DNA from: Candidatus Sedimenticola sp. (ex Thyasira tokunagai)
GTDB taxonomy: Bacteria; Pseudomonadota; Gammaproteobacteria; Chromatiales; Chromatiaceae
Length of the DNA: 64,000 bases
Direction: 5' to 3'
Assembly (NCBI GenBank): GCA_037318855.1
Contig: CP134874.1
Location: 1,922,598-1,986,597 of the forward strand
Positions within the stretch are counted from its first letter, which is position 1; every line of letters begins with the position of its first letter. Shown here one piece after another: positions 1 to 8,612 of this stretch. A program made the translations under genes and the position numbers. The notes beneath the pieces were generated by a model. The model searched no databases. It saw nothing but the letters and a program-made list of their open reading frames with translations, and was not told the origin of the DNA.

Positions 1-1236
1 ATAATCACATCGTTTGATATCTGCATCGTCGAATCCCAGGCCGATATCATCGTGGCAGCGTACATAGTTGAGCCAGGTGGCGCGGTCGAGTTTGGTGGGT
101 AGGCTGCGTACGCCCTGATTCAATAGTTTGGCGTTGCGGGTGGCCACCGCATCCCATAACAGGGCCATGTAGGTGGCGTTATAGGCAATCTCACACTCTT
201 TGGCGATGATGGCATCCTCACCAAAATATTTGATCAGTTCCAGCGGTGCTACGATGGCTTCGGCAATGAACAGCACCCCGGGGGCGGTTACCTGGCAGCA
301 ATCCTTCATCAGTTGCAAAATCAGGTGTGCCTCACGCTCGTTCTGGCAGCTGGTACCGATCTTCTTCCACAGAAAAGCGACCGCATCAAGCCGTAGGATA
401 TCCGCTCCCTGATTGGCCCAGAAGAGGAGCACATCAACCATCTCAATGAAGACGGTGGGATTACCGTAGTTGAGGTCCCACTGATTGCTGTTGAAAACGG
501 TCATTACCCATCGCTCCATCTCCTTATCCCAGGTGAAGTTACCGGGTGAGGTTTCGGGAAAGATCTCGGGCATGGTCTCTTCGAACATATTAGGGACGTT
601 GCGATCTTTGAATATATAGTAATAGTTCTGATACTTGAGCTTATTTGCCTTCGCCTTCTTTGCCCATTCGTGTTCATCAGACGTGTGGTTTACTACGACA
701 TCCATAGTGAGCAGCATCTTGCGCCGGCGTAGGGACTCAGCCAGCTTACGTACATCCTTCATCTTGCCCATACGCGGGTCAATATTGCGGAAGTCACTGA
801 CTGCGTAACCGCCATCACTCTTGCCCTCGGGGCAGACCATGATAGGCATCACGTGAATCATATTGACGCCCAACTCCTGCAGGTAGGGGACCCGTGCTTT
901 TAACCCCGGCAGATCCCCGGCAAAGCCGTCTGCATAGAGCGCCATCCCCACCCACTGCTGGCTAAGAAACCAGTTATGGTTTTGTTCCCGCTCAATATCC
1001 AGCTGTTCCAATTCATTGGATCGCTCGATATAGCGGCGGGCCATCATCTCGACCAGGCGGATCATCTTCTGTTTGAAATCTTCCCGCTCTCCATAGAGCT
1101 GGAAGAAGAGTGAATGGATAGCATAGAAGTTGGCGCCAAGGCGGGTATAGAAGTGGCGCAGATCCTGTTTACGGATATCCTGCTTGAGTGCATCAAGTAT
1201 TTCGTTCAGCAGCGAGTGAGAGACCTGTTCATACAT
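1..1236 (-). CDS. ams: Amylosucrase (GH13), 3'-truncated by the window edge
   Basis: About 412 codons of an amylosucrase, which transfers glucose from sucrose onto an alpha-glucan and releases fructose. The reading frame is open to base 1, so the C-terminal third is missing. The start is ATG at 1236, with a purine-rich AGAAGAAGAT just upstream. Seen in the translation: an N-terminal helical region, then GH13 barrel motifs, VVNHTSDEHEWAKKA, the nucleophile stretch LRLDAVAFLWKKIGTSC, the acid/base region FIAEAI, and YVRCHDDIG. The GTSC and HDDIG signatures are typical of amylosucrase rather than of sucrose phosphorylase or alpha-amylase. It is the last gene of a sucrose cluster and lies 69 bp downstream of fruK. 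It could degrade stored sucrose or make glycogen-like glucan from it. Confidence 0.9.
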   Translation of the reverse strand, partial: MYEQVSHSLLNEILDALKQDIRKQDLRHFYTRLGANFYAIHSLFFQLYGEREDFKQKMIRLVEMMARRYIERSNELEQLDIEREQNHNWFLSQQWVGMALYADGFAGDLPGLKARVPYLQELGVNMIHVMPIMVCPEGKSDGGYAVSDFRNIDPRMGKMKDVRKLAESLRRRKMLLTMDVVVNHTSDEHEWAKKAKANKLKYQNYYYIFKDRNVPNMFEETMPEIFPETSPGNFTWDKEMERWVMTVFNSNQWDLNYGNPTVFIEMVDVLLFWANQGADILRLDAVAFLWKKIGTSCQNEREAHLILQLMKDCCQVTAPGVLFIAEAIVAPLELIKYFGEDAIIAKECEIAYNATYMALLWDAVATRNAKLLNQGVRSLPTKLDRATWLNYVRCHDDIGLGFDDADIKRCDY

Positions 1237-1305
1237 GGCTTATCTTCTTCTTTTTAAAACGGTTGTTGCTATACAGATATAGAACAACTCACAAGAATTC
1301 TAGGG

Positions 1306-2187
1306 TCATAGTGCCCACTGTTCCGCAAACATCCGGTAAAACTCAGGATCATCCACGGTGGCTCCTCGTCTGCCTACCAGTTGCGAGGCGAACTTCTGTG
1401 CCCGTTCCAGCGTCTGTTGTAGCGGCCAGCCATGGTGAAGTCCCAAAATCAGGACCGAGGTGAAGGCATCTCCTGCACCCACCGTATCTATGACTTCCAC
1501 TGCTGGAGAAGGTGTAATGGCTGCAAACTGCTCACCTCCGTCCATGGCAAAGGCACCTTTGTCACCACGGGTGACCACCAGCCCTTCAAGAGCATACTCT
1601 TGCCGAAACTGACGGGCGCGTTCCTCAATCCCTCCCTTCTCACCGGCCAGTTGTGTCAGTTCATGCTCATTAAGCTTGACCCAGTGAGCATGGGTTAACA
1701 TCTCCAGTATCTCCTTTCGTTGCCACCATGGGGGGCGTAGATTGACGTCCAGAAATACACTGCACTCATCGGTCGCCTGCAAAACTGATAACGCCTGCAG
1801 CGACTCTCTATTACGTAACGCCAGGCTGCCGTGATAGAGCAGTTGTGGCGTGACGGGGGGGACGTCTTCACCATGAATGTAATCGTATGCACGGTCGGGC
1901 AAAATTTCGTAACTGGGTTCGCCGGCCGTCAGGGTGATATCTACCTCACCGGTGGGATGGATGGGATCAAACTGTAGACCCTCGGTGGACATACCCCAGC
2001 TAAGCATCGTCTGGTGTATCTGATGACCCATGGGATCATCGCCGACTCTGCTGATGAACAGGGGAGCGGCGGTAAAGGCCTGTAGATGCCAGGCGACATT
2101 GAAAGGCGCACCGCCCAGTACCCGCTCGCCACCGGGGAATATATCGAAAAGCACCTCGCCAAATACACAGATGGAGTGGTGTTTCAC
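1306..2187 (-). CDS. fruK: PfkB-family fructokinase
   Basis: A 293-residue sugar kinase of the ribokinase/PfkB family. The substrate-site glycines GGAPFNVAWHL lie near residue 25, and the C-terminal PfkB signature DTVGAGDAF carries the catalytic aspartate and anion hole. The position between sucrose-phosphatase and amylosucrase makes fructose the likely substrate: it would phosphorylate fructose freed by amylosucrase. Its ATG overlaps the stop of the upstream spp gene by 4 nt, so the two are probably translationally coupled. In methanotrophs with the same order this gene is called fruK. Another hexose as substrate cannot be excluded from sequence alone. Confidence 0.85.
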   Translation of the reverse strand: MKHHSICVFGEVLFDIFPGGERVLGGAPFNVAWHLQAFTAAPLFISRVGDDPMGHQIHQTMLSWGMSTEGLQFDPIHPTGEVDITLTAGEPSYEILPDRAYDYIHGEDVPPVTPQLLYHGSLALRNRESLQALSVLQATDECSVFLDVNLRPPWWQRKEILEMLTHAHWVKLNEHELTQLAGEKGGIEERARQFRQEYALEGLVVTRGDKGAFAMDGGEQFAAITPSPAVEVIDTVGAGDAFTSVLILGLHHGWPLQQTLERAQKFASQLVGRRGATVDDPEFYRMFAEQWAL

Positions 2188-3038
2188 AGATAATTCTCCG
2201 AAAACCAGCTCCTTACAGATGGGTGGAAATGGGCAATACCCTCAAGGATACCGGCGGCATAGTTACCGTTCATACCGAGACCGTTTCCATTCGCCAGGTA
2301 GAGTTGCTGTAGGTTGCCATTGCGCTCGGCTCCTTGTCGTGCCTGTGTCTGGATATCTTGTGGGCTGTTCGCCACCAGCACTGCGGGCAGGTTGCTGACC
2401 AGCACCTCCATGTCGTTGCCACTGTCACCGGCAAATACCATCTCCTGCTGATTGAAGCCCTCCTGTCCCATGAGAAACTCTATAGCATGTAGTTTGGAAG
2501 CTCGGGCAGGCAGGACATCCAGCAGGCCTATGCCGGCAGGCTCATCCAGACTCCAAATCAGGTTGGCGCGTACACCAATATGCTCCAGGCGACTCTGCAT
2601 CTTGAGCAGCAACTGATGGTGATCAGCCTGTAAGGGTAGGTAATAGCTGAGCTTGTAGCGGTTCTGCTTGGATGGCTCCTGAGGACGCAGATCGCTGAGG
2701 TCGATGAATAGCTGTTTTAGCTCCTGATGCGAGCTGCCGCTCCAGTCCAGACCTATTTCTTGTTGCCACTCGGTGCTGGGGTACCACTGCTCGGCGTTCT
2801 TTACGCGGTAGAGGGTGGTGCCCACGTCACCGATGACGAAGTCAGGCAGTGGCAGTTCATAGAGGGCAATGGCCTGCTGCACCAGCTCACGATGCCGGCC
2901 GCTGACATAAGCCAGGCTCACTTCAGGCCTCGAAATAAGAGTGCAGAAGCGTTTCCGGGCATGGGGTGATTCCGACTGCACTCCATTGGGAATCAGCGTA
3001 CGGTCGAGATCAGTGCAGACGAGCAATCGTTCCATCAC
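2184..3038 (-). CDS. spp: Sucrose-6-phosphate phosphatase (HAD superfamily)
   Basis: A 284-residue HAD phosphatase of the sucrose-phosphatase (S6PP) type, expected to hydrolyse sucrose-6-phosphate to sucrose in the cytoplasm. All catalytic motifs are present: DLDRTL near the N-terminus (nucleophile and acid aspartates), a serine in YVSGR, a lysine in ASKLHAIEFL, and GDSGND near residue 205. Two Met codons open the frame; the second (3035) is as good a start as the first. The gene overlaps sps upstream and fruK downstream by 4 nt each. Its intact motifs contrast with the decayed HAD domain of the neighbouring synthase, so this is probably the only active phosphatase of the pathway here. Confidence 0.88.
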   Translation of the reverse strand: MMERLLVCTDLDRTLIPNGVQSESPHARKRFCTLISRPEVSLAYVSGRHRELVQQAIALYELPLPDFVIGDVGTTLYRVKNAEQWYPSTEWQQEIGLDWSGSSHQELKQLFIDLSDLRPQEPSKQNRYKLSYYLPLQADHHQLLLKMQSRLEHIGVRANLIWSLDEPAGIGLLDVLPARASKLHAIEFLMGQEGFNQQEMVFAGDSGNDMEVLVSNLPAVLVANSPQDIQTQARQGAERNGNLQQLYLANGNGLGMNGNYAAGILEGIAHFHPSVRSWFSENYL

Positions 3039-5188
3039 TCCTCTACCGGCATCTCGCAGCTTTTGAAGAAATCATAGTGTTGTATGGCCTCGATAATTCC
3101 CAAAGCATGGGCCTGATCAGCGAAGTAGATTCGCTCCTCTTCTACCAGTTGCGATAGCTCCTCGTGATGGCGATTGGCCACCACCACAGCCATGGTGTTG
3201 CCGCGCATCATATCCTCATCGGCCCCGGAACCGCCGGCAACCAGGATGTTTTCCAATGGAATTCCCCAACGTTGTGCCACATAGCGTAGGGCCTGGCCCT
3301 TGGAGGCGCGTACCGGCACGATATCCAGATACTGTCCAAAGGCATGGATTACGTTACAGGTCAGATCCCGCTGGTGTAGCAGGTCGTTGAGCTCTTCCAC
3401 CGAAGGTGCTTCGGACTTGTCGTAATGGTAGGCAATCTTAAAACGGCTCTGCTCTATTTTTCGTTGGGGTTTCAAGCCTGGCAGTTCGTTCAGCAAACGC
3501 CGCACAGACTGGGGTTTCCACAGGTGGTCGATGTGCTCTCGCCAGAAGTCGTCAGCGGTGAGTTTCTGCCCATAATGGATCTGGGTGCCAAGGCTGGTGA
3601 TCAACACATCGGGTCTGGGGATGCCATGTTTCTTCAATATGCTGAGAGCTGAATCGAGGCGACGACCTGTAGCGATACCGAAGGTGCCGCATTTTCGGTT
3701 GTCTTTTACTAATCTATTGAACTGCTGTAGCCCCTCTTCGCTACCGAGCAGGTTTTGATCCAGGTCGGTGAAGATGGCGCGATCACGATAGCGCATAGGA
3801 CGTTTTGTTGGCTGCGCTTTGGGAATCGGTTTGTACCCCTGAGGCAGCAGCTTGATCCGTGACATATAGGATTCAGCATGGGCTTGCCAGGAGTAGTGCT
3901 CACGGACCTTTTCCATGCCATTCAGAGAGAAACGCTGCCAGCATTCAAGGTCGCACAGGATAGTCAACAGAGCCTCGGCCATGACGGTTTTATCCAGAGG
4001 GTCGATGAGTAACCCGTTGTTGCAGTTACCTATGATATCCACCGGTCCACCATTCTCAGTGGCAACCAGAGGCAGGCCGGATGCAGCCGCTTCCAGTAGA
4101 GTCAGCCCGAAGGGTTCAGTAAGTGCCGGGTTGATAAAGACTCCACGGGAGTTGGCCGCCAGGCGGTAGATCTCCTCCACCTCCTCTGGTCGGTGCCGCT
4201 TTGGGATCGCCACTTTGCCATAGAGGTCATAGAAATCGACTAGCAGCAGAATATCTTTGAGGACGATCTGTGCTCCACGATCCATCTCCCGAATATCATC
4301 GCGGGTGCCGGCCACGATGACCAGATTGGCCCGCTCCTGTAGTGCTTGAGATTCACCGTAGGCCTCGATCAGCGTCAGGATATTTTTACGTTCATCGGGA
4401 CGCGAGAGCGCCAGCACCATGGGTTTACGCGGTTCTTCCAGAAAACGGGCGATGGTTTGGGAAAATTCAGGCTCTGAGTCTGCTGGTCCGGGCGGATGGA
4501 ATTGGCTGAGATCGGTGCCTGGGGGGATCACTACCATGCAGTCGGGCTGATAGTGATTGTAGAGCGCATACTGTTCCTCTATCTCGTTATGGGTGCTGGT
4601 GATTACCAAGTCGGCGTTGGCCAGCATCTCCTCCTCGGCATCCACCCTGCGGTCCATATTATAGCGTTGGTTGATCTCCTCTCGATCAACTCCCTTCGCC
4701 AGCAGTCGCAGTCTCTTGTCACGACCGAGTGAGTGGCCCGTGTGGACCAGGGGAATACCCACTAGATTAGAGAGCCTGACGCCGACGTAACCGGCATCTG
4801 CATAGTGACTGTGTACCAGGTCCGGCATGCGCTTCTGGCCGTTAAGCCAGCTGAGCAGGTTGTCCATAAAGCTGTCGAGATGGTCCCACAGGCTCTCCTT
4901 GGCCAGATAGCCATCAGCTCCTGCATCAATACGGATGATGCGTGCCTTTTCAGAGAGTACTTCCAGCGGCTGGGCATAGTCGGTGCTGATATCAGGATCG
5001 ACTACGCGACGAGTGACCAGATCCACCTGGGCCACATCATCCCGCTCCGCCAAGGCACGGAGGAGGTCTACCACATATTTGGTCTGCCCCCCCGTATCCG
5101 CATCCCGACCCAGTTCCAGGTCTTGTCCCCGTATCAAACCATGAATGCTGATCAACATCAGGTACATAGGGCTATTCTTATCGTCCAT
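3035..5188 (-). CDS. sps: Sucrose-phosphate synthase with C-terminal HAD-like domain
   Basis: A 717-residue two-domain protein. Residues 1 to about 460 are a GT4 GT-B glycosyltransferase: GRDADTGGQTKYVVDLLRAL near the start, HSHYADAGYV, SRPDERKN (phosphate-binding Arg/Lys) and EPFGLTLLEAAASGLP (the E-x7-E element). Residues from about 475 on are an SPP-like HAD domain. It joins UDP-glucose and fructose-6-phosphate into sucrose-6-phosphate. The HAD domain has lost catalytic positions: the first motif reads DLDQN instead of DxDxT, and the GDSGND motif reads GGSGAD, so it is probably structural, as in plant SPS. First gene of sps-spp-fruK-ams; the leader to 5690 holds no other gene on this strand. 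Confidence 0.9.
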   Translation of the reverse strand: MDDKNSPMYLMLISIHGLIRGQDLELGRDADTGGQTKYVVDLLRALAERDDVAQVDLVTRRVVDPDISTDYAQPLEVLSEKARIIRIDAGADGYLAKESLWDHLDSFMDNLLSWLNGQKRMPDLVHSHYADAGYVGVRLSNLVGIPLVHTGHSLGRDKRLRLLAKGVDREEINQRYNMDRRVDAEEEMLANADLVITSTHNEIEEQYALYNHYQPDCMVVIPPGTDLSQFHPPGPADSEPEFSQTIARFLEEPRKPMVLALSRPDERKNILTLIEAYGESQALQERANLVIVAGTRDDIREMDRGAQIVLKDILLLVDFYDLYGKVAIPKRHRPEEVEEIYRLAANSRGVFINPALTEPFGLTLLEAAASGLPLVATENGGPVDIIGNCNNGLLIDPLDKTVMAEALLTILCDLECWQRFSLNGMEKVREHYSWQAHAESYMSRIKLLPQGYKPIPKAQPTKRPMRYRDRAIFTDLDQNLLGSEEGLQQFNRLVKDNRKCGTFGIATGRRLDSALSILKKHGIPRPDVLITSLGTQIHYGQKLTADDFWREHIDHLWKPQSVRRLLNELPGLKPQRKIEQSRFKIAYHYDKSEAPSVEELNDLLHQRDLTCNVIHAFGQYLDIVPVRASKGQALRYVAQRWGIPLENILVAGGSGADEDMMRGNTMAVVVANRHHEELSQLVEEERIYFADQAHALGIIEAIQHYDFFKSCEMPVEE

Positions 5189-5690
5189 GAGTAGAGTTTA
5201 CACGAAATATAGCTTTATACAGGCGCAGGGATTAATGAAATCTTATCTGTTACCCGTCATCAGCTATGGTCTAGGACAGGCTCCTATGCCTTGATGTTGA
5301 ACATTCCGAGCACAGCTCAATTGATCCAGAATTATTGAAAGATTTCCAAGGTGTGCCGGACTGGCAGTGATTTTGGTTAGTGAAAAGGTGACGGGGCTCC
5401 CTCCGGGCCAGTCCACAAGCCGGGTTGGCGGTGTTACACTCGTTTGAATTGGCTACGGCCAGTCCTGCACTCGTGCGTCTTGCCAACCCGGCTTCTGAAC
5501 TGGCTGAGGGTTACCGAATTTTCCGCATGGCCCACTAGGCTTGCATCTTTCCCACTTTTCTCTACTATTTTCCGCCAGGATTGATGCCGTTGTTTCGACG
5601 TGACTGTTTAACGTATCTCAGGATGCTCTGCTGCGTTGTTACATTTCAGTTTTTTATGGGGATATAGACACTATCCCAAGGTGTAGCCCA
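5189..5690. other. Intergenic region between divergent sps and an unknown gene
   Basis: About 500 bp without a supported gene. It must hold the sps promoter (reading left) and the promoter of the gene at 5691 (reading right), but I could not assign clear -35/-10 pairs. The middle is occupied by a repeat copy (5392-5539) described separately. Short open frames here are products of the repeat's palindromic arms and were not called. Confidence 0.6.
5392..5539 (-). repeat. Half copy of a MITE-like inverted-repeat element
   Basis: About 148 bp that match, in reverse complement and with only a few differences, the left half of the element at 51098-51366. It has the outer end next to CTAG at 5535-5538, the arms AAGCCGGGTTGGC and GCCAACCCGGCTT that can form a long hairpin, and a break near 5392, where similarity to the full element stops. 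The missing right half suggests deletion after insertion or a shorter active form. Confidence 0.75.
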
Positions 5691-6854
5691 ATGCAGTATG
5701 GACCAAGAGAGATTATCACCCCTTTTCGACCTATTCCCCTCGATGTACCCGAGGGAATGATGCCCAACGAGTTCTTCAACAGCACTGAAAACCTCAATGA
5801 CCTGATGCATAACAATGGTCTGTTGAAGAATCCTGAGAACCTGTTGCTTTATCGCAAGGCGCTGGGTCATAGCAACGAATTCGACACTTCGATCATCTAC
5901 AACACCTCGAAGTGTGTTCTAGATCCGCTCGGCCGCCCGGTACGTCGCACTCAAGTACCTGAAAATGTTAAAAGTGTCTGGAACAGGATGAACCAGATCA
6001 TCATCGAGTACATGCTGGAGAAGTATCCGGATCCGGATACTTCCCTGGTATTGGCGGGTGAGGCGAGCCTGGATGCCACCTGGCCGCTCACCTCTCCCGG
6101 TGTGCCGAGTATCCGTATGCTGCATAACCACTTCATAGTATTCGACAAAGCGCTTCTAAGAGAGGCCGATCTGGCGGATACCGGCAACCCCAATCTGACG
6201 GATGGTGGTCAGCACAGCCTGTTTCAGTCCTATATGGGTGAGGTTTATCGACGCTTTTTCGATCTTCTGGATCTACAGATATTAACCCCTGCAAGTCGTG
6301 GCTCCTCGCGAATAGAGTTGACCGGCTATCCTCAGGGACTGCCCAGTTGGGAGGTGCAAGGGGGGGTTGATGCGCTTGGGGATATCCGCTTCTGGCGTGA
6401 GTATGATGAAATACTGAAAGGCTTCATCGACTTCTACCGGACCTTTTTTACCCAGGTCTCCACCCGCAATGCACCCATTCCAAAAGATGCTTACTTTCCA
6501 GATCAGGTCGAGAGTGAACTACTGTTTAATAACCATTTCATGGCAGCCGCAAAAAAGGTCAGAGATCTTGGGATTGCCGATGCAAAGTATGCTAATGCTA
6601 TCCGTTGGCAACCCGCTTTCAAACAACTGATCTATCGTAATGATGAGGGCAAGCTGATTGTTACCATCAGTCAGAACTCTATCGGCAATGCTATTACCGA
6701 GTTACTGGGTGTAGTGGTAAAGCGTGTGCCCGATGTCGAGGCTTATGAGAAGAGAGAACCGGAACTGATAGAGAAACTGCTGGAGGTAAGGAAGCGCTTG
6801 GTGGACGCGGATCTTGGTGATCCCATTGCCACCCAGTACTGGGGTGATGAATGA
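5691..6854 (+). CDS. Unrecognised 387-residue protein
   Basis: I do not recognise a named family. The 387-residue product is soluble-looking, with no signal peptide or membrane segment, and rich in aromatic and acidic residues. One feature stands out: SIRMLHNHFIVFD near residue 142, a His-x-His between hydrophobic strands that resembles the HIT/GalT-type histidine element, though too little to assign the fold. A second striking stretch is RGSSRIELTGYPQGLPSWEVQGG. The ATG at 5691 has no strong ribosome site. It is followed 95 bp later by a second unknown gene on the same strand, and the pair may be one transcription unit. Base composition matches the neighbours, so nothing suggests recent transfer. 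Confidence 0.7.
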   Translation: MQYGPREIITPFRPIPLDVPEGMMPNEFFNSTENLNDLMHNNGLLKNPENLLLYRKALGHSNEFDTSIIYNTSKCVLDPLGRPVRRTQVPENVKSVWNRMNQIIIEYMLEKYPDPDTSLVLAGEASLDATWPLTSPGVPSIRMLHNHFIVFDKALLREADLADTGNPNLTDGGQHSLFQSYMGEVYRRFFDLLDLQILTPASRGSSRIELTGYPQGLPSWEVQGGVDALGDIRFWREYDEILKGFIDFYRTFFTQVSTRNAPIPKDAYFPDQVESELLFNNHFMAAAKKVRDLGIADAKYANAIRWQPAFKQLIYRNDEGKLIVTISQNSIGNAITELLGVVVKRVPDVEAYEKREPELIEKLLEVRKRLVDADLGDPIATQYWGDE

Positions 6855-6949
6855 GTTGCCCTGCTCAGAAGGGTGTTGAAACAGGTTTTGGATACGCATC
6901 GACAATAACCTGTGGGCATTACTGCTAGTGGCAGACGGAGAGAGACAGC

Positions 6950-7747
6950 TTGTTTGACTTTTTGAAAAAAAGTGAGGTTCTTGACGACCCTTCTGTGCAG
7001 TGGCTTTGTGACTGCTTCAATTGGTGTTTAGGTAATTTTGATGCAGATATCTTCCACCACAACACCTTTCTGGTTGTTCCTTCAAATGAGTTCTTCCCAG
7101 GAAAGGAGAACAGCATCCACGGTATGGCAAGCCTGATCCTCGGTCAGGTCAAGCAATATGCCGGGGTGGCTCATTGGCCCACAGTGCTGGTCGATCAACG
7201 CAGTTGTCAACTTGATGTTCCTCTACGGCTTACTAATCCCGCTTTCAAAAGAGCTGAAAAGGGGATGGTCATTGAGGGTGTTGAAGGGGGTGAGGCTCTA
7301 GTTGTTCCCTACAACCCTGATCAGGTAGGCAATCCCGAAGCGCTGATCGCCTCATTTGCCCACACTTTGGCGCAGTATCTAGCTTCAATGAATAATGAGC
7401 CGCCGCCTGGCGGCCGGGAAAACTGGCCTCAAGCCACTGAAGTTTTGGCTGTTTTCATGGGTTTTGGGCTGATGTTCACCAATACTGCACTCACTTTTCA
7501 GCGTGGTGGCTGTGGTGGTTGTGGAGGTGGTGCAAATGGACGTACGGGCTCGCTCTCCCAATACGATATCACCTATGCACTGGCCATTTTCTCAATGTTA
7601 AAGCAGATACCGGTGAAACAGGTGACAAGCCACATGAAGAGTGCGCTCCGCACTTACTTCAAATATGCCGTTAAGGATATATCAAAGCGAAGTGAAATCC
7701 ACGACGGCATGATTCAATTCCGATCTAACATAGTATCTGGCAGATAG
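6950..7747 (+). CDS. Unrecognised 265-residue protein with a glycine/cysteine cluster
   Basis: No known family recognised. The start is TTG at 6950, supported by GGAG at 6937-6940 with 9-nt spacing; no ATG lies near the N-terminus MFDFLKK. The product is 265 residues with no signal peptide. Near residue 185 it carries RGGCGGCGGGANGR, two cysteines in a glycine run, which could bind a metal or be a flexible loop. The C-terminal part, from LSQYDITYALAIFSML onward, looks helical. It sits between the 387-residue unknown and iscR. The Cys-Gly motif beside an Fe-S regulator is suggestive, but function is unassigned. Confidence 0.7.
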   Translation: MFDFLKKSEVLDDPSVQWLCDCFNWCLGNFDADIFHHNTFLVVPSNEFFPGKENSIHGMASLILGQVKQYAGVAHWPTVLVDQRSCQLDVPLRLTNPAFKRAEKGMVIEGVEGGEALVVPYNPDQVGNPEALIASFAHTLAQYLASMNNEPPPGGRENWPQATEVLAVFMGFGLMFTNTALTFQRGGCGGCGGGANGRTGSLSQYDITYALAIFSMLKQIPVKQVTSHMKSALRTYFKYAVKDISKRSEIHDGMIQFRSNIVSGR

Positions 7748-7918
7748 TTCATCTTCAGCTAAACTTACCAATTGAGTGGTTTTATAGGGAAGTTCGAATT
7801 TTATGGCCCAGTGTTCGTGCTGATGCCGATAGGAAAGGGCTTTCTGCTCCCCATACTGTCGTGATTTCAGGTTTAGGGCATTGTATTCGGCTGTGTTTTG
7901 GAATCATTCAAAAATAAC

Positions 7919-7948
7919 TTGACAATTTCTGTGGGTAAATGCTAATTT
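7919..7948 (+). promoter_or_regulatory. Sigma70-type promoter of iscR
   Basis: A perfect TTGACA at 7919-7924 followed after 18 bp by TAATTT at 7943-7948. The -10 directly abuts the palindromic operator at 7950-7974, as expected for an autorepressed gene. Confidence 0.65.
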
Positions 7949-7949
7949 T

Positions 7950-7974
7950 AATACCAAGTAAACAACTTGGTATT
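7950..7974. promoter_or_regulatory. IscR-type operator (25-bp palindrome)
   Basis: Perfect inverted repeat with 10-bp arms, AATACCAAGT and ACTTGGTATT, separated by AAACA. Size, AT-rich centre and location between -10 and the iscR start resemble the type 1 IscR sites that mediate autorepression by the Fe-S form. The match to the E. coli type 1 consensus is partial, so the protein-site pairing is inferred from position. Confidence 0.65.
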
Positions 7975-7998
7975 TACCGCTAACTGAGAGCATTAATC

Positions 7999-8475
7999 AT
8001 GAGACTATCGACCAAAGGCCGCTATGCGGTTACAGCAATGTTGGATTTGAGCCTTCACGGTGGTGAGGGGCCGGTAACCCTGGCGGAGATTTCTGAGACC
8101 CAGGGTATATCTCTCTCCTATCTGGAGCAGCTTTTTGCCTGCCTGCGAGGCAAACAACTGGTCAAGGGTGTGCGTGGGCCCGGTGGCGGATACTACCTGG
8201 GGCGACCTTCTGATGAGATCTCTATAGCAGATATTATCTGTGCCGTGGATGAGTGGGTAGAGTTCACCCGTTGTGGCGGAAATCGCGATTGCCAGGATGG
8301 AAAGCGTTGTCTGACGCACAATCTCTGGGATGACCTGAGTAATGAGATCTACAAATTTCTACAGGGTATCACTCTTGCTGAGCTGGTTGAGCGTGGAGGC
8401 CTGAAGACGGGTGGCTGCATCAAAGAGGCTGAGAAAGTTGCGACTGAAGAGGGTGTAGATGCTGCAGTGGCCTGA
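7999..8475 (+). CDS. iscR: Fe-S cluster-sensing transcriptional regulator IscR
   Basis: A 158-residue Rrf2-family repressor. The N-terminus [20 protein letters not shown] is the usual winged-helix start. The cluster ligands appear as Cys92, Cys98 and Cys104 with His107, exactly at the positions known from E. coli IscR, so it should bind a [2Fe-2S] cluster. In most gammaproteobacteria iscR heads iscSUA-hscBA-fdx; here no isc gene follows and the next gene is convergent, so iscR is an orphan at this locus. A strong promoter and a palindromic operator precede it, indicating autoregulation. Target genes must lie elsewhere. Confidence 0.93.
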   Translation: MRLSTKGRYAVTAMLDLSLHGGEGPVTLAEISETQGISLSYLEQLFACLRGKQLVKGVRGPGGGYYLGRPSDEISIADIICAVDEWVEFTRCGGNRDCQDGKRCLTHNLWDDLSNEIYKFLQGITLAELVERGGLKTGGCIKEAEKVATEEGVDAAVA

Positions 8476-8612
8476 GGTCTTGGGTAGTACCATTTACCTG
8501 GGGTGGATCGATTCCCGCCGTGAATGAGGACCGCCACCCAATTTACTCAATCTAACTAACTGGGTGAAAGGGGATTTTGGCAGGAGTGAGAGGGTCTTGA
8601 AAAAGGCCCTTT

